A stretch of 14,517 nt of DNA from Trueperaceae bacterium. GTDB lineage: Bacteria; Deinococcota; Deinococci; Deinococcales; Trueperaceae. The translations under genes and the position numbers were made by a program. Position 1 is the first letter of the stretch; each line of letters begins with the position of its first letter. The stretch lies in the NCBI GenBank assembly GCA_029210865.1, contig JARGGE010000026.1, positions 1 to 14,517 on the forward strand, in the 5' to 3' direction. Of this stretch, positions 1 through 6,759 are shown piece after piece. Below the pieces are notes generated by a model. It was not told where the DNA came from. It did not search any database and saw only the letters and a list, made by a program, of their open reading frames with translations.

Positions 1-1115
1 AGGTACACCGAGCGCGCCTCGTGCTGCTGGTGGGGCGTCAGGAGCACGAGCAGGTTCTGATGGACCAGGGTGCCGTACACCAGCGACGCCGCGAGGCCGA
101 CGAGGACGCCGGTGCCGAGGACGCCGTAGGCCTGGCCGAGCGACCAGGGGCGGGGGCCCTCGCCGTTGGGGACCACCAGGCCGCCATGGCGCGCCTCGCC
201 CACCAGGTGGACGGCGAGCAGGACCGCGATCACCACCAACCACAGCAGCGTGTTGCCGTCGAACTGCACGAGCAGGTTGCCACGCCGGAGCGCCTCGCGG
301 AGCGCCAGGCCGCCCCCTTCGACGTCGCCCTGGCCGTAGTACAGCACCGCCAAGGCGCGCAGGTCGGCCGCCTGGGCCGCGCTGTCGCGGACCGGCCGGA
401 GCGCCAGCGCGGTCTCGATCTGGCCGGCGGCGGCGACCGCCTCGCCCTGAGCCCACAGGGTGCGACCGACGAGCGACTTGACGTCGGCGTCGAGGACGTT
501 GCCCGAGAGCGCCTCGAACGCACGGAGCTGCGTGAGCGCGCCGTCGAGGTCGCCGAGGCGGAAGCGCAGCTCGGCGTCGGCCAGCCGGTAGCGCACCGAC
601 AGCCCGTCCGCGGCGATCGCCTGCGCGTACGCCGCGAGCGCGGGGTCGATCTCGCCACGGGCCTCGGCGATGCGCCCTTCGAGGAAGGCGAGCCGGCCGG
701 TGAGCGCGAGGTCGGGCTGCTCGACCAGCAGCGACCGGGCGGTGGCGGCGTGCGCCGCCGCTTCGTCGACGCGGCCCGACGCGAAGGTGACCTCGGCGAG
801 CAGCACCGTCGGTTCGGCGCCCGCGATCTGGCCGCGGACCCGCAGCAGGCGGCTCTCGGCGCTGGCGAACTCGCCCAACCCGATCTCGATGCGCGCGAGC
901 GCCAGGTTGGCCTCGGCGAGGTCGGCATCGACCTCGAGGGCGTTCAGGCAGCTGCCGCGCGCGGTCGTCAGGTCGCCCCCGGCCTCGAAGCGCAAGCATT
1001 CTTGCAGGTAGCGATCGGCGGAGAAGGCCTGGCCCAGGGCGGACGTGAAGGATCCGACCAGGACCACGACGGCGAGGGCGCGCCAGGCGCGGAGGACGTG
1101 TGGTCGCATCGGCAT
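1..1115 (-). CDS. TPR-repeat membrane protein, 3' end beyond the window
   Basis: This frame stays open from an ATG at 1115 (or a second in-frame ATG at 1109) to the left edge without a stop, about 370 codons. The product starts with a signal-like segment (MRPHVLRAW, then hydrophobic ALAVVVLVG, then SALGQA). About 250 residues of alanine- and leucine-rich helical repeats of TPR type follow, for example ALEVDADLAEANLALARIEI and AYAQAIAADGLSVRYRLADA. Two membrane helices come next, near residues 287-307 and 323-348, with the chain continuing past the edge. TPR proteins are protein-interaction scaffolds; here the repeats would lie outside the membrane. No Shine-Dalgarno is obvious. A TACCAT hexamer (1130-1125) lies 9 nt before the first ATG and may give a near-leaderless mRNA. 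The partner and the exact function are unknown. The overlapping open frames on the plus strand lack any protein-like pattern and were judged shadows. Confidence 0.75.
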   Translation of the reverse strand, partial: MPMRPHVLRAWRALAVVVLVGSFTSALGQAFSADRYLQECLRFEAGGDLTTARGSCLNALEVDADLAEANLALARIEIGLGEFASAESRLLRVRGQIAGAEPTVLLAEVTFASGRVDEAAAHAATARSLLVEQPDLALTGRLAFLEGRIAEARGEIDPALAAYAQAIAADGLSVRYRLADAELRFRLGDLDGALTQLRAFEALSGNVLDADVKSLVGRTLWAQGEAVAAAGQIETALALRPVRDSAAQAADLRALAVLYYGQGDVEGGGLALREALRRGNLLVQFDGNTLLWLVVIAVLLAVHLVGEARHGGLVVPNGEGPRPWSLGQAYGVLGTGVLVGLAASLVYGTLVHQNLLVLLTPHQQHEARSVY

Positions 1116-1299
1116 GTGGCGGCCATGGTACCGCTTCGGTGACGAAGGCGGCGGTGGTGCGTTCCACTCGCGTTCGGCGCCGGCCGAGTCCCCGGTGGTG
1201 CGGTGGCCTGCGGGGGTCGAGGTCGCGCGGGTGAAGGTTGGCTGAAGGGCGCCTGCACCTGGCCGAGGGCGCCTCGAAGACCCGCTGGTAGCATGCGTC

Positions 1300-1683
1300 A
1301 TGGCGTCCCCGTTCGTGATCGGGTTCCTCCTCGCCCAGAGCGTGGCCAGCCTGCCGGCCTTCCCGGTGGGGACCGAGCTGCGCCTCGTGTCGCCCGACCT
1401 GCTGACCGTGTACTCGAGCGGGCGCGTGACCGAGGGCGGGCACCTGGTGGTCGACCTGCCGCTCGACGCCGGGACCGAGGTGCGGCTGCTCGTCTTCCCG
1501 CCCGACGCCAGCGACGCCGAGAAGGCGGAGGCGCTCTCCGGGGTCCGCGCCATCTACGGGCGCGTGGCCGACGACCGATCCGACGTCCTCGTCCGCTTCC
1601 CTGAGGCCGACGCCGCGGTGTCGCTGCGCGCGTGGTTGCGCGACGAGCGCGGCATCGACCTCGTCCTCGTCACCAGGAGGTGA
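1300..1683 (+). CDS. Small putative exported protein upstream of a two-component system
   Basis: A 127-residue product that I do not recognise. The N-terminus (MASPFVIGFLLAQSVASL) is hydrophobic and resembles a weak signal peptide or membrane anchor. The rest is a mixed alpha/beta-looking chain with alternating hydrophobics (LRLVSPDLLTVYSSGRV, HLVVDLPL, VRLLVFP) and a charged C-terminus. It reads in the same direction as the response regulator that follows. Its last codons plus stop (AGG AGG TGA) form that gene's ribosome binding site, so the two are probably co-transcribed and translationally coupled. Its own start lacks a good Shine-Dalgarno. A TAGCAT hexamer at 1289-1294 lies 5 nt before the ATG, which would suit a leaderless mRNA, but no -35 is evident. 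It may be an accessory or sensor-associated protein, by position only. Confidence 0.6.
   Translation: MASPFVIGFLLAQSVASLPAFPVGTELRLVSPDLLTVYSSGRVTEGGHLVVDLPLDAGTEVRLLVFPPDASDAEKAEALSGVRAIYGRVADDRSDVLVRFPEADAAVSLRAWLRDERGIDLVLVTRR
1675..1683 (+). promoter_or_regulatory. Strong Shine-Dalgarno for the response regulator
   Basis: AGGAGGTGA sits 5 nt before the GTG at 1689 and decides that start over the upstream in-frame ATG at 1632. It overlaps the last two codons and stop of the preceding small gene, which suggests translational coupling. Confidence 0.8.
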
Positions 1684-1688
1684 CCCGC

Positions 1689-2354
1689 GTGCCCCACCGC
1701 ATCGTCATCGTCGAGGACGACCTCGACATCGCGCGCCTGCTGACGCTCGAACTGGAAGAGGCCGGCTACGACGTGCACGCCTTCGACGGCGGCATGCGGG
1801 GCCTCGCCGGCATCCGCGAGCTGAAGCCCGACCTGATCGTCCTCGACCTCGGCCTGCCCGACGTCTCCGGGGCCGAGATCGCGCGCCGCGTGCGCCGCAC
1901 CGAGGGGACGCCGATCCTGATCCTCACCGCGGCCGACGACGTCGCAACCAAGGTGGAGATGCTCAACGCCGGCGCCGACGACTACCTGGCCAAGCCGTTC
2001 CACGTCGAGGAGCTGAAGGCGCGCGTGGGCGTGCAGCTGCGCAAGCACCACGGCGGCACGCCCACCGCCATCGGCGACCTGGTGCTCGACACCGTGCGCA
2101 AGCAGGTGTGGTGGTCGGGGGCCGAGGTGCGGCTCTCGCCGCGCGAGCTCGACCTGCTCGCGTACCTCGCCGGGCAGCCGGGCCGCGTCTACAGCCGTGC
2201 CGAGATCGAACGCCACGTGTGGGGCGAGGACCTGCCGCCTACGTCGAACGTCGTCGACGTCCACGTCGCCAACATCCGCAGCAAGCTGCGCGACGCCGGC
2301 GGGTTCGGCGTCATCCGCACGGTGCGCGGGGTCGGTTACGCGATCAAGGGCTGA
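1689..2354 (+). CDS. OmpR/PhoB-family response regulator
   Basis: A 221-residue transcription factor, probably phosphorylated by the kinase encoded next. Receiver domain about residues 4-117: acidic pair D10-D11 (VEDD), phosphoacceptor D53 (VLDLGLPD), switch T80 (ILTAAD) and K102 (LAKPF). Winged-helix DNA-binding domain about 125-220, with the family signatures SPRELDLLAYL, VDVHVANIRSKL and the terminal TVRGVGYAI. All catalytic positions are present. The GTG start at 1689 is chosen because it has a near-perfect Shine-Dalgarno and because the receiver begins right after it (PHRIVIVEDD). Overall form is close to Deinococcus regulators such as DrRRA, by recollection. The regulon cannot be told from the sequence. 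Confidence 0.95.
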   Translation: MPHRIVIVEDDLDIARLLTLELEEAGYDVHAFDGGMRGLAGIRELKPDLIVLDLGLPDVSGAEIARRVRRTEGTPILILTAADDVATKVEMLNAGADDYLAKPFHVEELKARVGVQLRKHHGGTPTAIGDLVLDTVRKQVWWSGAEVRLSPRELDLLAYLAGQPGRVYSRAEIERHVWGEDLPPTSNVVDVHVANIRSKLRDAGGFGVIRTVRGVGYAIKG

Positions 2355-2406
2355 CCCCGAGCGCCGCGGCGTCCGCCGCCCGTGGCCGCTCACCTGGCGC
2401 GGGGCG

Positions 2407-3702
2407 GTGCTGGCCGGTCTCGCGATCGGGCTGCTCTCGCTGGTCGCCTCGGTCTCCGCCTTCGTCGTCGTCCGCGGCAGCCTGCAGGGCACGCTGCAGG
2501 TGTCGCTGCGCGCGGACGCCGCCGCGGTGGCGTCCCTCTACGCGACCGGGGCCGCCGGCAGCGCCCGCGACCTGCTCGCGGGGCCCACCGGCGGCGTGGT
2601 CGTGCAGCTCTACGACCCCTTGGGCGCCCTGCTGGTGGCGAGCGAGGCGCCCTTCGCCGGTGGCGATGCGGCGCTACCAGCGCGCGTCGTCCTCGGGGCG
2701 CGCGAGGCACCGGTCGACTGGCGCGGGGCCCTGGCGGGCACGCCGGTCCAAGTGGCGCTGACGCCCTTCGAGTTCGGCGTGGTCGCGGTGGTGGGCGACG
2801 CCGACTTCATCGGGGCGGCGCTCGCGCGGCTGGCGCGCGACCTGGTCCTGGTGGCGACGGTGCTGATCGCGGCCTCCGTGGCGGTCGGTTGGGCCCTGGC
2901 GGCCGCGATCACGCGGCCCGTCCGGCGCCTCGCGCTCGCCGCCCAGCGGCTCGACCCCGAGCGCCTCGAGCCGATCCCCGACCCGGGCGCCCGCGACGAG
3001 GTCGGCCGCCTCACCGAGGTGCTCAACGCGCTGCTGGAGCGCCTGCGCGCGGCGATGGGGGCGCAGCGGATCTTCCTGGCCGAGACGTCGCACGAGCTGC
3101 GCACCCCGCTGACCTCGCTGCAGGGCTTCCTCGAGCGGGCGTCGCGGCGCGCCGACCCCGAGGTGCGGCGCGACCTCGACGACGCGCGCCGGGTGGCGGC
3201 CGGCATGTCGCGGCTCGTGACCGACCTGCTGCAGCTGTCGCGCGGCGAGGTGGTGCGCGAGTTCGACCCGTTCCTCCTCGACCCGGTGGCCGACGTGCTG
3301 GTGCCGGTGGCCGAGGAGTGGCCCGGCGTCCGCGTCGAGGGGGTTCCCGGCGAAACGACGGTGCTGGGCGACCCGACGCGGCTGCGGCAGCTGGTCCGCA
3401 ACCTGACGGCGAACGCGGTGCGCCTGGCCGGCGCTCCGGCCGTGACGCTGCGCGCCCGCGTCGAGGGCGACGACGTCGCGCTCGAGGTTCACGACACCGG
3501 ACCGGGCGTCCCCGAGGAGCTGCGCGCGAAGGTCTTCGAGAAGTTCTGGACGGGTGGCGGAGGCGGCTCCGGGCTGGGGCTCGCCATCGCCCGCCAGATC
3601 GCGACCGCCCACGCGAGCGAGCTCACGCTCGCGAGCGCGCCCAGCGACACGACCTTCTCCGTCCGGCTGCCGCGGATGGAGCTCGACGACGAGGGCGGCT
3701 GA
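2407..3702 (+). CDS. Membrane sensor histidine kinase
   Basis: Partner kinase of the preceding regulator. Numbered from the GTG at 2407 (431 residues): TM1 1-22, extracytoplasmic sensor about 23-143, TM2 145-168, HAMP 168-218 (ITRPVRRLALAAQRL to EVGRLTEVLNALLERL). The phosphoacceptor is H229 in ETSHELRTPLTSL. The N-box RNLTANA spans 331-337, followed by DTGPGVP (G1), VFEKFW (F-box) and GSGLGLAIA (G2), so the ATPase domain is complete. The start is uncertain: GTG 2407 is the first usual start codon in frame after the regulator stop, yet it trims the basic RRPWPLTWRG stretch typical in front of TM1. Starting at 2371 (GTC) would restore it, giving 443 residues. The gene ends at a hairpin shared with dcd. 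Confidence 0.9.
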   Translation: MLAGLAIGLLSLVASVSAFVVVRGSLQGTLQVSLRADAAAVASLYATGAAGSARDLLAGPTGGVVVQLYDPLGALLVASEAPFAGGDAALPARVVLGAREAPVDWRGALAGTPVQVALTPFEFGVVAVVGDADFIGAALARLARDLVLVATVLIAASVAVGWALAAAITRPVRRLALAAQRLDPERLEPIPDPGARDEVGRLTEVLNALLERLRAAMGAQRIFLAETSHELRTPLTSLQGFLERASRRADPEVRRDLDDARRVAAGMSRLVTDLLQLSRGEVVREFDPFLLDPVADVLVPVAEEWPGVRVEGVPGETTVLGDPTRLRQLVRNLTANAVRLAGAPAVTLRARVEGDDVALEVHDTGPGVPEELRAKVFEKFWTGGGGGSGLGLAIARQIATAHASELTLASAPSDTTFSVRLPRMELDDEGG

Positions 3703-3731
3703 CCGCCCCCGTCGCGTGGCGGTGGGCGGTC
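3701..3731. terminator. Hairpin between convergent kinase and dcd genes
   Basis: Perfect 8-bp arms GACCGCCC (3701-3708) and GGGCGGTC (3724-3731). An inner CCG/CGG pairing extends the stem across one bulged base. It overlaps the kinase stop and lies 4 nt past the dcd stop, so it can serve both strands. There is no T-tract on either side, so termination is inferred from position. Confidence 0.5.
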
Positions 3732-3735
3732 GGGG

Positions 3736-5442
3736 TCAGTCCTCGGTGCCGAGGCGCGGCAGCGTGATGCCGGTCTGGCCCTGGTACTTGCCCTTGCGGT
3801 CGCCGTAGGTGACCTCGGGGCGGTCGCCCTGGAAGAACAGCAGCTGGACGATGCCCTCGTTGCCGTAGACCTTGGCCGGCAGCGGGGTGGTGTTCGAGAG
3901 CTCGAGGGTGACGTGGCCCTCCCAGCCGGGCTCCAACGGAGTCACGTTCGCGACGATCCCGCAGTTGGCGACGAAGACGCCCGCCTCGAGGGCGAAGTTG
4001 CCCGCTTCCGGCACCGTCAGGCAGTAGACGTCCTCTTCACCTTCGAGGGGGCGGACGCTCGCGACGCGGTGGTTGCGGTAGGACCCGGCGGCGGCGGGGA
4101 CGCCGCGGAAGGCGGCCAGGACCTCGGGGAAGCGTCGGAACACGTTGCGGTCGCGGTCGAGGAGCCGCGCCGCGCCACGGATCGAACCCGTTGCGTCCAG
4201 CGCTTCGCGAACCGTGGAGGCGTCGATGTCGGGACGCAACCGCAGCGAGCGCGCGTACTCGGCTTGCCGGCGTCGCCGTTCGGGGCTTGCTTCCGACCAG
4301 GCATCCCGCGACCGGTCGCCCAGAGCGCCACGTGCGGAGGCGTTGTCGTGCCAGAACCGCACCTGCCGTTGCCGCTGGGCTTCGCGTTCCGCTTCGTTCC
4401 AGCGCTCGCGATGTCGACGGAGCACGTCGGCACGCCGAGCGGCATACTGCGGCGCCGTCCAGAACGACTCGGCCCGTTCGCGCTGCACGTTGGACAGGTG
4501 CGTCCGCCATGCCGGATCGCGGCGCAAGGCCGTGAACCGCGCGCGGATCGACGCCCCGTGTTCGACGGGATCGAAGTCGCCACCGTAGGTCTCGGCGTTG
4601 TGGTACCGGACGTGCTCCGACGCCGGCATGCGGACGAGGTTGGCGGGATGGTTGTTGCGGCGGTCATGGTCGACGTGGTGGCGGTGGGTGCCGGGTTCGT
4701 CGGCGTAGACGCCGTTCCGGACGTTCCAAGCGTCGGCGAGGCGATGGGTCGGGGCGTAGGTGCCCGTGAGCGGTTGGTACGTCATCTCGTAGCCGCGGAA
4801 CACGTCGCGGTAGAGCGGCATGAGCGCCATGCCGGGGGCGAGCTCCCACGCCGGTAGCCACGAGCCGTCGCGCAGCATGAAGCGATGGTCGGGCGTGGCG
4901 TGGATCGTCCCGCCGTCGTCCAGCGTGACCTCGACCAACGCGTCGCGTCCGACGAACCGCGGTGCGTCGAGGAGCGTGGCGATCAGTCGTCCGTTGGGAC
5001 CGAGCGCGTACCCGAAGTGCAGCGCGCCGTCACGGGCCTCGTCGGCCATGGTCTCCAGGCTCCGCGAGGTGCCGTCGACGAGCGCGACCTGCGTGTCGCC
5101 GCGGAAGCAGCGGGCGTACGAGGACTTCCCGAGCGCCACGACCATCGTGTCGTCTGGGATCCGCAGGTACTCCACCGACCGGGTGAGCACGAAGCTGTTG
5201 GGCGGGATGATGCACTCCTCGCCCGCGTGCTCGATCAGGCTGCGGGTGTCGAAGTGCTTGGGGTCGACCACCGTGTTGAAGGCGTTGACGAAGATGCGCC
5301 ACTCGGGGGCGGCGCGGAGGTCGTAGCCGAAGCTCGAGAGCCCGTAGCTGATGACGCCGCGGCGCTCGAGGCGGTCGGTGAAGGGCTCGATCATGCCTTC
5401 CTTGGCGCGTTCGCGGATCCACCAGTCGGGCCGGATGCTCAT
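3736..5442 (-). CDS. dcd: dCTP deaminase precursor, interrupted by an intein
   Basis: Hydrolytic deaminase converting dCTP to dUTP (dUMP precursor) in the cytoplasm. The 568-residue precursor has exteins at 1-111 and 494-568; splicing would leave 186 residues, the usual size (E. coli about 193). N-extein: MSIRPDWWIRERAKEGMIEP, YDLRAAPEWRIF, then GKSSYAR, with S107 and R111 matching the E. coli Ser111/Arg115 phosphate-binding pair. C-extein: CGIVANVTPLEPGWEGHVTLELSNTTPLP, with catalytic E514 (E132 after splicing, matching Glu138), then the C-terminal KYQGQTGITLPRL. ATG 5442 has GGAG 5-6 nt upstream and begins 11 nt after the preceding stop, so dcd is the last gene of the phn-led run. The frame stays open further upstream, but only as a shadow of phnE. 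Whether the enzyme is also a dUTPase (bifunctional DCD-DUT) cannot be settled here. Confidence 0.95.
   Translation of the reverse strand: MSIRPDWWIRERAKEGMIEPFTDRLERRGVISYGLSSFGYDLRAAPEWRIFVNAFNTVVDPKHFDTRSLIEHAGEECIIPPNSFVLTRSVEYLRIPDDTMVVALGKSSYARCFRGDTQVALVDGTSRSLETMADEARDGALHFGYALGPNGRLIATLLDAPRFVGRDALVEVTLDDGGTIHATPDHRFMLRDGSWLPAWELAPGMALMPLYRDVFRGYEMTYQPLTGTYAPTHRLADAWNVRNGVYADEPGTHRHHVDHDRRNNHPANLVRMPASEHVRYHNAETYGGDFDPVEHGASIRARFTALRRDPAWRTHLSNVQRERAESFWTAPQYAARRADVLRRHRERWNEAEREAQRQRQVRFWHDNASARGALGDRSRDAWSEASPERRRRQAEYARSLRLRPDIDASTVREALDATGSIRGAARLLDRDRNVFRRFPEVLAAFRGVPAAAGSYRNHRVASVRPLEGEEDVYCLTVPEAGNFALEAGVFVANCGIVANVTPLEPGWEGHVTLELSNTTPLPAKVYGNEGIVQLLFFQGDRPEVTYGDRKGKYQGQTGITLPRLGTED
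3964..5109 (-). mobile_element. Intein with HNH homing endonuclease inside dcd
   Basis: Precursor residues 112-493 (382 aa) separate two halves that align without gap to dCTP deaminase. Block A starts at C112 (CFRGDTQVALVDG); block B is GGTIHATPDHRFML with T183 and H186; block F is VYCLTVPEAGNFAL; block G is GVFVAN, ending at N493, followed by Cys +1 (C494). HINT splicing residues Cys1, TxxH, Asn and +1 Cys are present, but the penultimate residue is Ala, not His. The HNH nuclease spans about 253-282 (HRHHVDHDRRNNHPANL, then EHVRYHN). A basic helical part with regularly spaced Trp follows (about 312-400), then a helix-turn-helix-like segment at 408-445. The element is in frame, with no stop or frameshift. 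By eye the segment looks somewhat less GC-rich than its neighbours, consistent with transfer. Confidence 0.93.
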
Positions 5443-5453
5443 GCGTGCTCCGT

Positions 5454-5921
5454 TCAGAAGTCCCAGTTGAAGCCCACGGCCGCGCCGAACGTCGGGATGC
5501 GCGCGCTGCCGCCGGAGAGGCTGATCGCCGCGCCCAGGTTCGCCTCGACGAACACCGACAGCGGCGCCAGGCCGGCGTCGGTGAAGCGGAAGGCGCCGCC
5601 CACCAGCCCGTGGACGTCGAGGGCGACGCTGCCGCCACCGGCCTCGAGCGACGGGCCGGCGCCCACGTAGGCGCTGACCGGGCCCTCGGCGAAGACGTCG
5701 ACGAGCGCGTCGAGGCCGACGCCGAAGGCGGCGCTGCCGCCCGATCCGACGACGACGCGCGCCGAGACGCGCAGGTCGGCGCCGTTGGCGAGGGCGTTGC
5801 CGACGCCGTAGTGGAGCGTCACGCCGAGCGGGTAGCCGCTGCGGACGCCGAACCAGTTCTGGGCGGAGGCGGCGCCGACGAGGGCGAGCACGGTGAGCAG
5901 GATGGCGAGGCGGTGGGTCAT
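5454..5921 (-). CDS. Small exported outer-membrane-barrel-like protein
   Basis: 155 residues from the ATG at 5921, which has AAGGAG 6 nt upstream; the in-frame ATG at 5927 abuts that site and is less likely. Signal peptide MTHRLAILLTVLALVGAASA, cleaved before QNWFG. The mature part is rich in Gly, Ala, Val and alternating hydrophobic strands (VTLHYGVG, LRVSARVVVG, VSAYVGAG, LSVFVEANLG, AAVGFNWDF). It ends in Phe, as many outer-membrane beta-barrels do. It is shorter than common porins, so a small eight-strand-type barrel is possible. It lies 24 nt after phnE and 11 nt before dcd. A role in passing phosphonate-type substrates is conceivable from position only; I know no specific family. Confidence 0.75.
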   Translation of the reverse strand: MTHRLAILLTVLALVGAASAQNWFGVRSGYPLGVTLHYGVGNALANGADLRVSARVVVGSGGSAAFGVGLDALVDVFAEGPVSAYVGAGPSLEAGGGSVALDVHGLVGGAFRFTDAGLAPLSVFVEANLGAAISLSGGSARIPTFGAAVGFNWDF

Positions 5922-5945
5922 GTGCATCTCCTTGGGGTGGGCGCG

Positions 5946-6749
5946 CTACACCAGCCGACGGCGGATGCGCGAGCTGATCAGGTCGACGGTGACGACGAAG
6001 GCGATGATCACGAGGAGCAGCATCGAGACCTCGTCCCAGCGGCGGAACTGCAGCCGCTGCAGGAGCGGCAGACCGATGCCGCCGGCACCGACGAGGCCGA
6101 GCACGGCCGCGGCGCGGAGGTTGATCTCGAAGCGGTAGAGCACGTTCGAGGCGAACTCGGGCAGCACCTGGGGCACCACCGCGTACAGGAAGACCTGGAT
6201 GGGCCCGCCGCCCGCGGCGCGGATCGCCTCCGTCGGTCCGGCGTCGATCCCCTCGATGACGTCCGAGAAGATCTTGCCGAGGAAGCCGATCGAGTGGAGC
6301 CCCATCGCCATGATGCCCGCGGTGGGGCCCGGCCCGGCCGCGGCCACGAAGATGATCGCCAGCAGGATCTCGGGGAAGGTGCGCACCCCCACGAGCAGCG
6401 CCTTGCCGGGCATCGCGAAGGGGCGACCGCCCAGCAGGTTGCCGGCCGCGAGGAACGAGAGCGGGAAGGCCAGGACGGCGCCGAGCAGGGTGCCGAGCAC
6501 CGCCATGTGGAAGGTCTCCCACATCGAGCGCCAGGCGAGCGGGAAGGTCTTGAGGTCGGGGCGGACGAGGCCGTTCAGCAGCGGCGCGACGTTGCGCGTC
6601 AGGCCGCTCTGGACCCGCGCCCAGGTGGGCCAGTTGATCGTGAGGAGGGCGAGGACGAAGAGCACCACGGCGGCGACGGCGAGCGCGCCGACGAAGAGCT
6701 GGGTGCGGCGGACGTGCGCGGGCGGGCGGGGGACGGTCGACGGGATCAC
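5946..6749 (-). CDS. phnE: Phosphonate-type ABC transporter permease, second copy
   Basis: 267-residue inner-membrane permease from a GTG at 6749, which has a GAGGGGGG ribosome site just upstream. It begins 10 nt after the previous phnE stop. An in-frame earlier start would overlap that gene and adds a non-membrane-like tail. TM1 is about 17-37; later helices lie around 78-105, 115-137 and 145-160 and in the C-terminal third. The EAA loop that docks on the ATPase is at about 174-200 (EAIRAAGGGPIQVFLYAVVP). The ending EINLRAAAVLGLVGAGGIG is characteristic of PhnE. Together with the adjacent copy it would form a heterodimeric pore, as in known phnCDE1E2 operons. Confidence 0.92.
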   Translation of the reverse strand: MIPSTVPRPPAHVRRTQLFVGALAVAAVVLFVLALLTINWPTWARVQSGLTRNVAPLLNGLVRPDLKTFPLAWRSMWETFHMAVLGTLLGAVLAFPLSFLAAGNLLGGRPFAMPGKALLVGVRTFPEILLAIIFVAAAGPGPTAGIMAMGLHSIGFLGKIFSDVIEGIDAGPTEAIRAAGGGPIQVFLYAVVPQVLPEFASNVLYRFEINLRAAAVLGLVGAGGIGLPLLQRLQFRRWDEVSMLLLVIIAFVVTVDLISSRIRRRLV

Positions 6750-6759
6750 GGCACCCCCC

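Noticed and set aside
21..1142. 373-residue plus-strand open frame
   Set aside because: Rich in Arg/Glu/Gln/Asp with no domain pattern; it mirrors the minus-strand TPR gene, whose translation shows a signal peptide, helical repeats and membrane helices.
3913..4857. 314-residue plus-strand frame opposite the intein
   Set aside because: Antisense shadow; the minus strand gives clear HINT blocks and an HNH motif.
3964..5109. Class 3 (WCT) intein
   Set aside because: Block F Cys is present, but Cys1 is also there, and the required Trp (Phe here) and Thr (Val here) are absent, so it is read as a class 1 intein.
5443..6522. Open upstream extension of the dcd frame
   Set aside because: Arg/Pro-rich and patternless; it overlaps phnE and the barrel gene in another frame, and dcd has a proper ATG with GGAG at 5442.
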